Positions 21,371 through 31,664 of a DNA stretch of 64,000 bases are shown one piece after another (within the stretch, counting starts at the first letter, position 1; each line of letters starts with the position of its first letter). The position numbers were made by a program, and so were the translations under genes. The stretch is taken from positions 24,175,764 to 24,239,763 of the forward strand of contig NC_135789.1 of the NCBI RefSeq assembly GCF_051106095.1, written 5' to 3'. Source of the stretch: Pogona vitticeps. Lineage: Eukaryota > Chordata > Lepidosauria > Squamata > Agamidae. Under the pieces are notes generated by a model. The model was not told the origin of the DNA, made no database searches, and saw only the letters and a list, made by a program, of their open reading frames with translations.

Positions 21371-22086
21371 AGAATCGTAGAATAATGGAATTGGAGGCCA
21401 TCTAAGGCCATCAAATCCAACCTTTGCTCAATGCAGGAATCCAAATCAAAGCAGATCTGACAGGTGGCTGTTTAATTTTCTCCAGTATTGGAGTGCACAC
21501 CACCTCCCAAGGTCCATGGGTTCCGTTGTCATACTGCTCTAACAGTTAAGAAGTTTTTCATGACATTCAGCCTAGATCTGGCTTCTTGTAGCTTGAGCCC
21601 ATTGCTGTGTCTCCTGTACTCTGGGATGGTCAAGAAGAGATCCTGCCTCTCCTCTGAACGACAACCTTTCAAGTCTTTGAAAAGTGCTGTCCTCTCTCCC
21701 CTCTGTCTTCTTTTCTCAAGGCAAAACATTCGCAGTTCTTCCACCCTTTCCTCCTAGGGCTTGCTCTCCAGTCCGCTGATCATCCTGGCCGCCCTCTTCT
21801 GAACTTCTTCCAATTTGTCAGCATCCTTCTTCAAGTGCGGTGTCTAGAACTGGACCCAGGACTCTTAGATGAGGCCTAATAGAGGTGTGCTAATACCTCA
21901 CTGGATTTGGAGACTAGACTTCTATTCATGCAGCCTGAAATAGCATTGGGGGGGGGGGGGGTTTAGCCACATCATATTGTTGGCGCATATTCAGCTTGCA
22001 ATCCACAACAATTCCAAGATCCTTCTTTCTCTTAGTATTACTGAAGCAAATAGCCCCCATCTTGTAACTGAGCCTTTGATTCCCCC
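21371..22086 (-). mobile_element. CR1 LINE 3' UTR, long copy
   Basis: It starts at the CR1 3' terminus ('AGAATCGTAGAATAATGGAA') and runs through the conserved UTR landmarks in antisense: 'TCATACTGCTCTAACAGTTA', 'CTTTTCTCAAGGCAAAACAT', 'GGCCGCCCTCTTCTGAACTT', 'CAGCTTGCAATCCACAACAA'. A G-run of 13 is embedded near 21949-21961. It is 5'-truncated and abuts a second CR1 copy. Confidence 0.9.
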
Positions 22087-23344
22087 CCCAGGTGTAGGAA
22101 TACAAATCAAAGGACATCTGCCAGCTGGCTGCCTAGGTTTCTCTTAAATGCCTCCAGTGTTGGAGCGCTCGCCTTCCGAGGTCGTAGGTTCCATTGCTTT
22201 ATAATCTGCTGCAGAATTATTCCTGGGATTGATGTCAGGCTGACCGGTCTGTAATTCTCCGGTTCCTTCTTTTTGCCCTTTCTGAAGATGGGGGCAGTGT
22301 TAGCTCTCCTCCAATCATCCAGCACTTCGCTCATCCTCCATGATTTCAAGAAAATAGATAGTGGTTCTGAGATCTCTTCCACCTGTTCCTCCAACATCCT
22401 TCCATGCAGTTCATCTGGCCCCCGGGGATCTGAACTCATTTAAAGTAGTAAAGTATCCTTGATTATTTGTTTATCACTCTCAAGCTGGAATCCCCTCCTC
22501 CCCTCCCTTCACATTTGCCCGGAGAAGCATAGACTGTCTTTTGGGAGAACGTGGTCACTTTCTGCCTTTCTGTCATCTTCTGCCTTTTCTTTGGCATCTG
22601 TTACAATTTTCTCATCCCTATGGAGTAGCTGAACTCTTTGGGGATTCAGCTACTCCACGAGCCACTGTTTCTTTCCTCTGTCTTTTGCTAGGCACGTACC
22701 TGAAGATTCTTTTTATTTGCTTTTAGCATCTCTTGCTAACCTTAGCTCATTCTCGGCTTTTGCTTTCCTAACACCCTCCCTGCAGTTCTTTGCTACTCGT
22801 CTCTACTTTTCCTTCGAGGTCCAGCCTTCCTTCTGCTTCCTATAAATGTCATTTTTTTCCCTTTTTCCTTTTCAGGTCCTTTCTGAGCTTTTTGTGAAGC
22901 CATGTTGGTCGTTTTTGCCATTTTCCATCTTTTTTTTTCTCCTGGTTGCGATGGTTTGCAGTTGTGCCTTTAGCGTTTCCTTTTTGAGAAACTCCCACCC
23001 ATCTTGGACTCCTTTTCCTGTTAGGATTCCTTGCCACGGTACTTTGCCTATCGTTCTTCTGAGTTTATTAAAACAGGCTTTCCTAAAGTCCAGTGAATAC
23101 ATGCAGCTCCGCTTTTGTTTCACTTGAAACCCTGAACTCAAGGAGAACATGGTCGCTTTTGACCAGAGTTCCTCTTGCTGCCACTCCTTCCACCAAGCCA
23201 TCTCTGTTGGTTAGGACTGACTCCAGGATAAGTACTTCTCTGATTTCTTCCTCCACTTTTCATAGGAGAAAATTATTAGCCACACAAGCCAGGAATTTCA
23301 TGGAAGGTCCATATTTGGCAGAACTTGTCTCCCAATGATGTGCA
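22087..23344 (-). mobile_element. CR1 LINE, ORF2 fragments with internal deletion
   Basis: A second CR1 copy, whose 3' end (22087-22195) is joined directly to reverse-transcriptase sequence. The RT part encodes 'LDDWRRANTAPIFRKGKKKE' and 'PENYRPVSLTSIPG', signature RT blocks of CR1. Further 5' the copy encodes the linker between endonuclease and RT ('LDFRKACFNKLRRTIGKVPW'). The catalytic RT palm, ORF C-terminus and most of the UTR are missing. It is defective. Confidence 0.88.
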
Positions 23345-23576
23345 TCAAATCTAATCTGATTTAATGCAACCCTTTCTAGGGCTTTCCATGTAAAGAGTAC
23401 AACTTGGAAGTGGTTTACCATTCCCTTCCTCTAGGGGGCACCCTGGGTCTATGCAGCTTGCCCAAGGCTACACAGGCTGGCTCAACTTGCAGGCAGCCCA
23501 GGGAGGAATCGAACTCCCAACCTCTGGCTCCACAGCCAGGGACCTAAGCCACTGAGCCATCCAGCCAGCTTCCATT
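23345..23576 (-). mobile_element. SINE (tRNA head + RTE-like tail), full length
   Basis: The best-preserved copy. In sense it starts 'GCTGGCTGGATGGCTCAGTG' (A-box TGGCTCAGTGG) and has a B-box region GGGAGTTCGATTCC. The body is 'GGCAAGCTGCATAGACCCAG' and the tail ends near CCCTTTCTAGGG. RNA polymerase III would be the expected transcriber of an active copy. Confidence 0.8.
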
Positions 23577-24094
23577 TTTAAAAAATCAAACAAAAAAAAA
23601 ATATCCAACAGGTTTCCCCTTGCCCAGAACAGCTGAATTGATTGAATTTTTGAATAGTTATTTTTAAAAAGCTAGAAGAGGCAGGAATGAAATAAGCTAA
23701 GCCCCCTTCACGGTAAACGTTTATGCCGGTTTAAAATACCACTTTCTCTCCACAGCTGGTTTGAAGCTCAGATGTGATCCGTGGCAGTCAATCAGATGGA
23801 ATGATGGGGGAGGAAATTGGCATATTTAAAATGAGTGTGTGTGTGAGAGAGAGAGAGAGAGACAGAGGGAGGGAGAATGATTGGGACGGTGGAAATCTCA
23901 GAATGAATAAGCATGCATGTGTGTTTTAAAAAACCCTGATTTTTCCTATCGGAATGGATTTCAGCAGGCTTTTTCATTCATACTTCTGTTGGTGTCGAAT
24001 TCTCCCTTACCAAAAAATACAGAGCATTGATGACGTCCCACAGAGACGTGGTTTGCACCCCCATTTTGTAGACATGTGTGTAGAAAAACCTGGT
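23577..24094. other. No recognisable gene; short GT/GA microsatellite
   Basis: A (TG)n(AG)n run lies at 23834-23861. No exon was recognised. Confidence 0.45.
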
Positions 24095-24455
24095 ATTTTA
24101 TTTTATTTTATTTCTACATGCCTTTCTCCTGCAAAGGGACCCTCCTTAAAAACAGAAGCTTCAAAGTGAAAAACAGTAAATAATTCAAACAGCAAAGAAG
24201 AATTATTGGCATTGCATTTAAAAATGTTAGGTAAAAGCATGACGAAAAACAGATGGAGAAGCAAGAAAATATAATCCATCCCATTTATTGTCTTTTAGAT
24301 GGCCAGTCCCTAAGGGGAAAGCCAACCTGAAGAGAAAGGTTTTCGCCTCGCTGTGGAAGGAGAGACAAGATGAAGTCAGCCTGGCCTCCAGTGGGAGGGA
24401 GTTCCAAAGTCTGTGAGCAGCGACAGACTCTTTTTTGACAATCCTGCATTCGACC
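24095..24455 (-). mobile_element. L2-like LINE 3' end
   Basis: The antisense order is an ATTTTATTTTATTTT tail, a '3' UTR with TTTCTCCTGCAAAGGGACC', then the coding end 'LWNSLPLEARLTSSCLSF' read on the minus strand. The copy is 5'-truncated. Confidence 0.8.
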
Positions 24456-24505
24456 ATCCTAAGCCTGGTGAGTTTGTGGTCTTCTTTATCCACCTCTCAC
24501 ACGTC

Positions 24506-24655
24506 ATCAGAGGAACAGGGTGGGGTGGTGAGTAGGGTGCCGGGCTGGGAATCCAGAAGACCTGGGTTCAAATCCCTGCTCAAACTGGGGAGTGGCAAGT
24601 TTAAACCCCTCCTTAGACATCTCCGAAGCAATGTGACGGCACAGAACAGCCCCCC
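24506..24655 (+). mobile_element. tRNA-derived SINE with RTE-like tail
   Basis: A head-like region is followed by the B-box 'GACCTGGGTTCAAATCCCTG' and ends with 'GAAGCAATGTGACGGCACAG', resembling the family-C LINE terminus. The head differs from the 23.4-kb SINE. Confidence 0.6.
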
Positions 24656-25432
24656 TAAGTGTTCCTCTCCCTAGGTGGACGATTCGGGGGCTTACAAAGA
24701 CCACCCAAACTCAGATACCGGTTTACCTTCTCTGCCTAAAAGATAACAGCTTTTTTGTTCTGGTGTTAAACTCAAAACCGCTATATTATTCCCCCTCCCC
24801 AGCTCTGTCTCTTTTGTAATTTGGTAGAAGCTTTTTGCCCTATAATGCTTCTCGTGCCTCCTGGAACATCTCGGTTCGTGTTGAAAATAGTTGTTCCGGG
24901 CCTCAGGACACGCAAATTGCCAGCCGTATTAGACCGTCAAGTCTCACGCACCCTTCTAAAAGCTATTAGCCGTCCTTCCAGATGGCCACGTTATCAGGTG
25001 TTTTGGAACCACCAGGGACTCTATGATGGTTTTTTCCCCCCTCTCTCCCATTATTGGATAACAGTGGGGTGGTGAGATAAAGCTGCTGCTCTGTTTCCAT
25101 GTTCGGGATGTTAATAAAAGAAAGAAAAAAAGCTCAGAATTATGACTTGCAGAAAGAAGGCCAATTAGCACGCTCTGGGCAAACTGATGTTCATTACTGC
25201 ATGTGTGATAAAGGATGGAGGAAATGTTCTTTTAAATCCCCTGTTGCTGCTCAGGCAGCCCACATTTATTACAAAAATAAATAGGTGGGTGGGGAAGATT
25301 CACACGCCTCTGAAATGGCTCCAAGGAGACATTAGAGCAGCCAGGTGCAACGAGGGAGCGAGGGCCAGGAAGGCTTTCTCTTCAGCTGTGCTGATGGAGA
25401 AGCCGCTGTGTTGATTTTCCACTCACTTAGCC
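24656..25432. other. No recognisable feature
   Basis: No repeat or exon motif was recognised. Short frames have no motifs. Confidence 0.4.
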
Positions 25433-25569
25433 TGGGGGTTCCCAAATTGGGGTCTCCAGGACCTTCTTGGACTACAACTCCCAGAAATCCTAGCCAGTAC
25501 AGCTGGTGGTGAAGGCTTCTGGGAGTTTTGGTCTAAAAACATCCGGGGATCCCAACCTGGGAACCACTG
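25433..25569. mobile_element. hAT-type palindromic MITE
   Basis: The arms 'TTCTTGGACTACAACTCCCA' and its counterpart 'TCTGGGAGTTTTGGTCTAAA' form an imperfect palindrome ending GGGAACCACTG. Flanks ACTTAGCC and TTGTAGCC agree at 6 of 8 positions, consistent with an 8-bp hAT target duplication. Confidence 0.65.
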
Positions 25570-25870
25570 TTGTAGCCTATAGGTGGAGGAGTTGATCATC
25601 CCCCCCCCCAGATGGCCTTCACCCTGCACATGATGGAGTCCACATCTGGTGGAGACGTGCCAGATTTTGGAGAGCTAGCCTTTTAAAATAAGCTTTGTGT
25701 TTGTTAGACCAGCAATTTACGGGCATCTGGCTTTAGAAAATGTGCTCCACCCCATTCTCTTCACCCGACTTCTATAGCTCTTCACCTCAGCTCATAGTTT
25801 CTTCATCTTTTTTTTCCAAATTCTCTATTTTATTCCTCTTTGGTCGATGCCAACCCATCAGGGATCTCAT
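25570..25870. other. No recognisable feature
   Basis: Spacer between two short palindromic elements. A C-run lies near 25600-25609. Confidence 0.35.
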
Positions 25871-25877
25871 ACTGTGA

Positions 25878-25995
25878 AAGAACCCGTGGTTCTCCAGATG
25901 TTCAAGGTGACCACTTCCAGAATCTCTCACCCTTGGTCCCTGTTGGCAGTGGCTTCTGGGGTTTGTAGTCCAGAACCTCTGGGAGGCCAAGTGTT
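25878..25995. mobile_element. hAT-type palindromic MITE, degraded
   Basis: The palindromic arrangement is 'GTGGTTCTCCAGATGTTCAA', a central CCCTGTTGGCAG, then TTCTGGGGTTTGTAGTCCAG, and ends near GGCCAAGTGTTCC. The arm motifs are like those at 25.43 and 29.49 kb but the spacer differs. Confidence 0.5.
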
Positions 25996-26189
25996 CCTCA
26001 TCCCGAACCGACTGAGATCAAATCCTGGTGGCAAGGCAGCAGGAGATCTTTTTTTGGAGGAAAGATCTCAGGGCTGGATTTGGGAACTGAAACAGCCTTG
26101 GTTGACCTGATGGTAGGAAGATAAGCTTTGGAAAGAAGGTTGAAGATCCCAACCCTGTTGATTTCCCCTCTTCTCTCGTGGTTCCTGTG

Positions 26190-27150
26190 TAGCCTTCATC
26201 TTGTCCTCCTCTTGGGAGCTGTTTGGTGAGGTGGATGCGACCAGCTGTTTCCCTTTCCTACCGGCAGGGCTAGTTGTAAGGAGACTTCTGTCCAGCCCCT
26301 TCTTTGTGCTTTTATGCCGCGGTAGGTCTGCATGCTCTTCAATATGTGTATGGAACGGTTGGATCAGGTCACCAGAAGGTTTGGAGTTGGCTGCCATGGG
26401 GATCGTGGCCACTCAGCTCTATGTCTCCTTGAGGTTGTGCAGGTCTTGGGATTGGTGTCTGGAGGAAGGTCAGAAAACTAAAGCTATACACCACTAAGAG
26501 GGAGTCTCTGTGGATCAATGGTTCTTCTCTCCAAGAAGGGGCTGGACTCCCCTTGAAAAAGCTGGTGCATATCTTGGGAATACCCTTTGAGCCATCATCA
26601 TCAACCCAAGTGGATTCCGTGGCTTGATGGGCCTGGGGATCGGCTCCATTTTTCTTAACCTGGCCACAATAATTCAAGCCCTGGTAACATCCTGTTTAGA
26701 TGACTGCAGGGTACAGTTGTGCCCCGCTTAATGATTGCCCCACAATTCCGTGGTAGAATTTTGCTTAGCGATGATCGGTTCCCTGCTTCAGGAACCGATT
26801 TTCGCTTTACGACGATCAAAAACAGCTGATTGTCGGGTTTTCAAAATGGTCGCCAGGTGCTTAAAATGGCTCCCCGCTGTGCTTAAAATGGATTCCTTGT
26901 TATACAGACACTGTAAATGGCCGCCATATGGAGGATCTTCGCTGGACGGTGAGTTTTTAGCCCATTGGAACGCATTGAATGGTTTTCAATGCGTTTCAAT
27001 GGGCTTTTTAATTTTACTTTACAATATTTTCGCTTAACAGCGATTTTCCTGGAACAGATTATCGTCGCTAAGCGAGGCACCACTGTATTCTTCATGGGGC
27101 TAACCTTGAAGATGAGATGGAGGTCATGCAATATACAGCGGCTAGAAAAC
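26190..27150 (+). mobile_element. L2 LINE ORF2 fragment, split by a Tigger element
   Basis: The sense strand encodes an RT block 'ATQLYVSLRLC..WDWCLE', equivalent to the L2 'DDTQLYxS' region, and further on 'VTSCLDDCR' (26672-26711). It resumes as 'FFMGLTLKMRWRSC' after the insertion, matching the L2 'SRLDYCNALYLGLPLKxLRKLQ' motif. The copy is old and mutated. The 5' limit is uncertain. Confidence 0.65.
26714..27085. mobile_element. Tigger-type (Tc1/mariner) MITE with TA target duplication
   Basis: The ends are CAGTTGTGCCCCGCTTAATG and the complement of CAGTGGTGCCTCGCTTAGCG, flanked by TA on both sides (26712-26713 and 27086-27087). The length is 372 bp and there is no transposase. It is inserted cleanly in the L2 coding remnant. 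Confidence 0.85.
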
Positions 27151-27904
27151 CCGGTTGGAAACCACATGACACAGATTTTAAAGGATTTCCACCAACCGCT
27201 CAGATGTTTCCATGCGTCGTGGGGGATGTTTAATTACAGATGAATTTCTACTCCACTACATTTTAAAAAGTTTTAAATTGCTTTACATTGTTCTGAAGTG
27301 GCTTCTTTGATTGCACCCAGGCATGAGATCTGCAGATACATGGTGGGCTAAACATATGTGCATGAATAATTATAGACGAGCAAATGACTCCCGGCTAGAA
27401 TGAGTGTCACGCTTTCTCTGCGATGTAGTCCTAGCCAGTCAGGAATCACAGAGCAATATATCCTATAACCTCTATGCAAATGGATCAATGTAAAATTGTG
27501 GGATGGGAGTAACTGTCAGAAGAAAAGGCATCCCTTTTGTGTTTAGCACGACTAATAACAATGAGCTGATTTTTACAGGGCATCTTATGTTCACCCACCC
27601 TGGAACCAGAGGCAGTGAGAGAGGACAGGATTATAAGTGGGGTATGGGATTTAACTCTGATGTTAATTTGGAATGGCTGAATGACAGCTTCAGAGGGGCT
27701 CCCAACACCAGCCGGCAGGAAAACGGATCATGGCCTCTTCCTGTAACAGGTAGCACCCAGGAATATCCTGTTTTCTCCAGGATGGCAGACGTGGAGGACT
27801 TTGACTGAAGTCTTCCAGGAGGCCATGGGAAGCAGGTTTCCTCTCTGCTCATCAGGACAGGAGGAAAGAATCGGACCATTTACGGCGAAGTGGAAGGGGG
27901 CCTG
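27151..27904. other. No recognisable gene
   Basis: One ATGCAAAT octamer lies at 27474-27481. The 101-codon frame at 27503-27808 has no known motif. No repeat assigned. Confidence 0.4.
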
Positions 27905-28325
27905 CTAATGTTTATTTTTATTTTTTATTTAAAATTTATTTTTTGCCCCACTTTTCTCCTTGAAAAGGACCCAAAGCAGCTGACATCCTTAAAAGACAAT
28001 ATTTAAAGCTAAAAAATAGTAAGTCTACAAGGATCAAAGAAATGTCACACTAAAAAAAAAGGTAAACAAAACCAGCACCCAAAACGCATTCAAAGCCATA
28101 AGGCAGAACCGTCCATTTAAAGAACCCCACTCAGACAGTCCAGTCACTCGGGGAAAGTTTGCCTGAAGAGAAAGGTCTTTTAACTGCTGGCGGAGGAAAG
28201 CCAGCCAAGATGGGGTCAGCCTGGCCTCCAGTGGGAGGGAGTTCCACAGTCTGGGAGCAGTGTCAGAAGATAAGGGTGGAAAAACAGGCTGGTGGCTGTT
28301 TTTAGTACTGGCCTCACCTACCAAT
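27905..28325 (-). mobile_element. L2-like LINE 3' end
   Basis: The antisense order is a TTTTTATTTTTTATTT tail, then '3' UTR CCACTTTTCTCCTTGAAAAG', then the coding end 'RLWNSLPLEARLTPSWLAFL' on the minus strand. Confidence 0.82.
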
Positions 28326-28851
28326 TGCTAGAATTTGGACCTGGCTTTTCATTTAGGGAAGAATAGATTTGGTTATAAACACCCACTGTAGACGATGTTG
28401 CTATCAACCATTGCTTGAATTAAAACATTGTTTTTAAATCCAAAGCAGACCTGAGGAGAGGCCCTCTTTTCCTTCCTCTGCTTCATTATCTTACCTTATT
28501 TTATTTTTTACTTTGTTTAATGCAGAATTAGAAGCATTTGGTATTGAATTAGAAAAATTCTGTTGTAAATGAACTAATAAACACTCACACTCTCACACCC
28601 AGGCGCATGCCTCAAATACTGTAAAATATTTATACTCCAGCTTTCACTACCAGCCTCAGGGCAATTTGCAGTAAGAACATCATAAATACCACAGGGACTA
28701 TGCGGTGCTGCGCAAGCCGGGTGAAAAAGAGCAGATGAAAACCAGGAGGAATAAAAAGACCAGGGAGAGGAGCAAGAGGGCAAAAGGCCAAACTAGAAAG
28801 CAAGGGAAGCAACATTTAAGAAAAGAAAATCGAGAAAAACGAAATTGATTT
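28326..28851. other. No recognisable feature
   Basis: AT-rich. 28620-28680 vaguely resembles a LINE tail (TTTATACTCCAGCTTTCACT). Nothing firm. Confidence 0.35.
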
Positions 28852-29180
28852 ATTTCAAATGTGGTGCCGGAGAGAGCTTTGCGGATGCCCTGGATGGCCA
28901 GAAAGGTGAACAAGTGGGCCCTAAATCCATCAAGCCTTGAACGATCTCTGGATGCAGAAAGGTTGGCGCTGAGGCTGTCCTACTTGGGGCGCCTCGTGAG
29001 AAGGCAAGATCCTCTAGAAAAAGAAAACATCATGCTGGGAATGATTGAAGGCATAGTCCTGCTACCTTTCCACTTTTCCCAACATGATGGTCTTTTTTCC
29101 AGAGAATCCTGCTTTCTCAGGAGGTGCCCAAAGGAAGACCGTCTCCATTTCATCAATTTTGCCTCCAGAAAGAATCCAGG
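28852..29180. mobile_element. RTE-like LINE (family C) as an inverted duplication
   Basis: The part 28852-29052 is a sense copy (FEMWCRRELCG-like start, then 'CTCGTGAGAAGGCAAGATCC'). The part 29057-29180 is the same region in antisense ('TTTTCCAGAGAATCCTGCTT', 'CAGGAGGTGCCCAAAG'). The join lies at a GAAGG / CCTTTC symmetry near 29050-29070, giving a hairpin with arms of about 55 bp. Confidence 0.75.
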
Positions 29181-29488
29181 ATCAGGAGGAAGGAGCCCCC
29201 ACCATGGTGGCAATGGTAAACGACTAGTGAAAACCCTACGACGAGATAGTACAAAAATGAATCCATATTCTACTTTTCTTGGCTTGAGTTCATGAGGTTG
29301 TACAGGGCTTCCTCTGCCCAGTACCCTCAGAATACCCTTGGAAAGGACTTGTGCATCCCATATCATGTGGTGGAGGGTCAAGGTGCTGGAAATTCTCAGA
29401 AGCTGCCCATAGTGGTGAACTGGAGCACCAAAATGGTTTCAGCACCATGGAGAGCGCCTGTGAATTCAAAGTGGTTGATTCTCTAACG
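29181..29488. other. No recognisable feature
   Basis: Short spacer. Nothing recognised. Confidence 0.35.
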
Positions 29489-29624
29489 CAGTGGTCCTCA
29501 ACCTTGGGCCTCCAGATGTTCTTGGACTACAACTCCCAGAATCCTCCACCACCACTTCTGCCGGCCAGGATTTTCGGGAGTTGAAGTCCAAGAACATCTG
29601 GAGGCCCGAGGTTGGGGATCACTG
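29489..29624. mobile_element. hAT-type palindromic MITE with 8-bp target duplication
   Basis: The ends CAGTGGTCCTCAACC and GGTTGGGGATCACTG form terminal inverted repeats of almost 50 bp including 'CTCCAGATGTTCTTGGACTA'. Flanks CTCTAACG and CTCTAATG (7 of 8 identical) are the 8-bp duplication typical of hAT elements. Length is 136 bp and it has no coding capacity. Confidence 0.9.
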
Positions 29625-29632
29625 CTCTAATG

Positions 29633-30112
29633 TATAATGGCTTGGTTGGAAGCTGTCTCAAGGACCATATTTCCCTTGATAAGCCTGCCTGGGTGTCAAG
29701 ATCATCAGGGGAGGCCTTTTCTCTCAATCCCGCTACCTTCACAGGTACATTTGGTGGGGACACAGGACAAGGCCTTCTTTGTGGCTGTTCCCAGACTGTG
29801 GAACTCCCTCCCACTGGAGGCCAGGCTCTCCCCCTCTTTGCTGGCAAAGACTTTTCTCTTTAGGCAAGCTTTCCCTTAATAACAAGTGGGCTGAGAGGGG
29901 TTTTCAAACAGCTTGTTGCGACTTGTTGCTTTGAATCTGCTTTTGGTGATGGTTTTGTTTACCATTTTTAGTGTGGTGTTTTCTGGTTCTTAAAAAAAAA
30001 TTTGTTCACATACTGTTTTAAGATTTTAAACCTTGACTTCTACTGATAGTAGCCGCCTGGGGTCCTTTTGAAAGAGAAAGGAGGAGTAAAAAAATTATTT
30101 TAAATAAATAAG
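29633..30112 (+). mobile_element. L2-like LINE 3' end with tail
   Basis: It encodes a degraded end of ORF2 ('LWNSLPLEARLSPSLLAKTF') followed by an A+T-rich UTR, the tail block 'GTAGCCGCCTGGGGTCCTTT' and a final AAATAAATAA. This is a good reference for the tails at 15.9 and 50.6 kb. Confidence 0.85.
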
Positions 30113-30732
30113 TTCAGGTGAAAGCCTGGCATGGATTCACTGCCCCCATGGACCGGGAGCCTGTAACGTCCGCACTGGGACAGTTCAGTCCTCAGACTCC
30201 TTCTCCTCTCTGCTCGGCAGAAGTCCGCATGAGTCAGAGGCTCTGTCAACTGTCTGCTGGAGTGAATTCTGAGCAGCAGCAGAAAATTAGTAAATGGAAG
30301 GATTAAATACATGCAAATTGGAAGCACTTTTCTGCGTGAGGTATGCTTTTCTAAAAGTACTTTCAACCGGTACTTATTTCTTCTGCAATATAACTGCCAG
30401 CGAAAGCTTAATTCATTACCATTTGAACAGCATGAAGGTCCTGGATATTTAGAGTTCAATTTAATTTTCTCTTTGGCGGGGGGGTGGTGAGGGTGGGGAA
30501 TCCCTGATTTGCACGCATGCATGGCCTGACTCTTAATATGAAGGAAAAGTGCACCATAACTGAATAGAAAGCTCGAAAGCATATGCTGGGGTAGCATTTC
30601 CTTTCATTTTTGTTGTTTGACAGACCGGTTGCAGTAAAAACCATGAGGGAAAAGCACTTTGCACATAGTTATAGGCACCCTTATCTGTGTAAAATGTCTG
30701 GCCCCATCACCTCCTAGCAAATAGAAGGGGAA
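30113..30732. other. No recognisable gene
   Basis: One ATGCAAAT octamer lies at 30311-30318. The 165-codon minus frame at 30100-30597 has no domain. The part around 30270-30430 is repeat-free. Confidence 0.4.
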
Positions 30733-31325
30733 GATATGGAGGCAGTGACAGATTTTACTTTCCTGGACTCCATGATCATTGCAGATGGTGACAGCAGCCA
30801 CGAAATTACAATACACCTGCTTCATGGAGGAAAGCGATGACAAACCTAGACAGCATCTTAAAAAGCAGAGAGATCACCTTGCCAACAAAGGCCCACATAG
30901 TCAAAGCTACTGTATGGTTTTTCCAGGAGCAATGTATGGAAGTGAGAGCTGGACCATCAAGACGGCTGACTGCCGAAGAATTGATGCTTTTGAATTGTGG
31001 TGCTGGAGGAGATTCTTGAGAGTCGCCTGGACTGCAAGGAGAACAAACCTATCCGTTCTGAAGGAAATCAACCCTGAGTGCTCACTGGAAGCTTCAGATC
31101 CTGAAGCTGAGGTTCCCATACTTTGGCCATCTCATGAGAAGAGGACACCCTGGAAAATACCATGATGTTGGGAAAATTTGAGGGCAAGAGGAGAAGGGGA
31201 GGACACAGGACGAGATGGTTGGACAGTGTCATTGAAGCGACCAACATGAATTTGACCAAACTCCAGGAGGCAGTGGAAGACAGGAGGGCCTGGCGTGCTC
31301 TGGTCCACAAAAAGTAGACACAATT
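30733..31325 (+). mobile_element. BovB (RTE) LINE, 3' end (longest BovB copy here)
   Basis: It starts upstream of the other copies with 'GAGGCAGTGACAGATTTTAC' and 'GCAGATGGTGACAGCAGCCA', a region present in BovB RT-proximal sequence. It continues AMYGSESWTI, 'FELWCWRRFLRVAWTARRTN', and ends near GTCCACAAAAAGTAGACAC. It is 5'-truncated and not open. Confidence 0.9.
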
Positions 31326-31499
31326 TAATGACACAATTTAAAAACAAAAAACCCTCCAAATTAATTATGAGCAAATTCCCCTCTCAGACCATCTTCTCTA
31401 AATAAGGGGAATATTGTAATTGATCCCCTTATTCTCGGGATCACTATCCTCTGAGTCACTTATCGACAGTCTAAAAATATTTAAAATGTTATTTTAAAA

Positions 31500-31662
31500 A
31501 TTCCTCAAATATGTATCTTTAATTATGACATTGCCAGAACTGGCCAATAGAGGGATATATAGTGTTTGCTATTTAAATGGTATTCACTATAATCTGTGTT
31601 TTTTCTGCATCCATGGGGGTGGGGCTTGAAACCAATCCACCATGAATACATGGGTTCTACTG
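31500..31662 (-). mobile_element. Tigger-like DNA element, partial
   Basis: On the minus strand it starts CAGTAGAACCCATGTATTC, with TA next to it at 31663-31664, and runs 'GGATTGGTTTCAAGCCCCAC' and 'GGCCAGTTCTGGCAATGT'. The same order is present in sense at 57.03-57.25 kb. The other terminus was not found. Confidence 0.6.
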
Positions 31663-31664
31663 TA

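Noticed and set aside
22107-22439. Reverse-transcriptase-like protein as a possible host gene
   Set aside because: The motifs are those of CR1 ORF2, and the copy is truncated, internally deleted and next to a CR1 tail.
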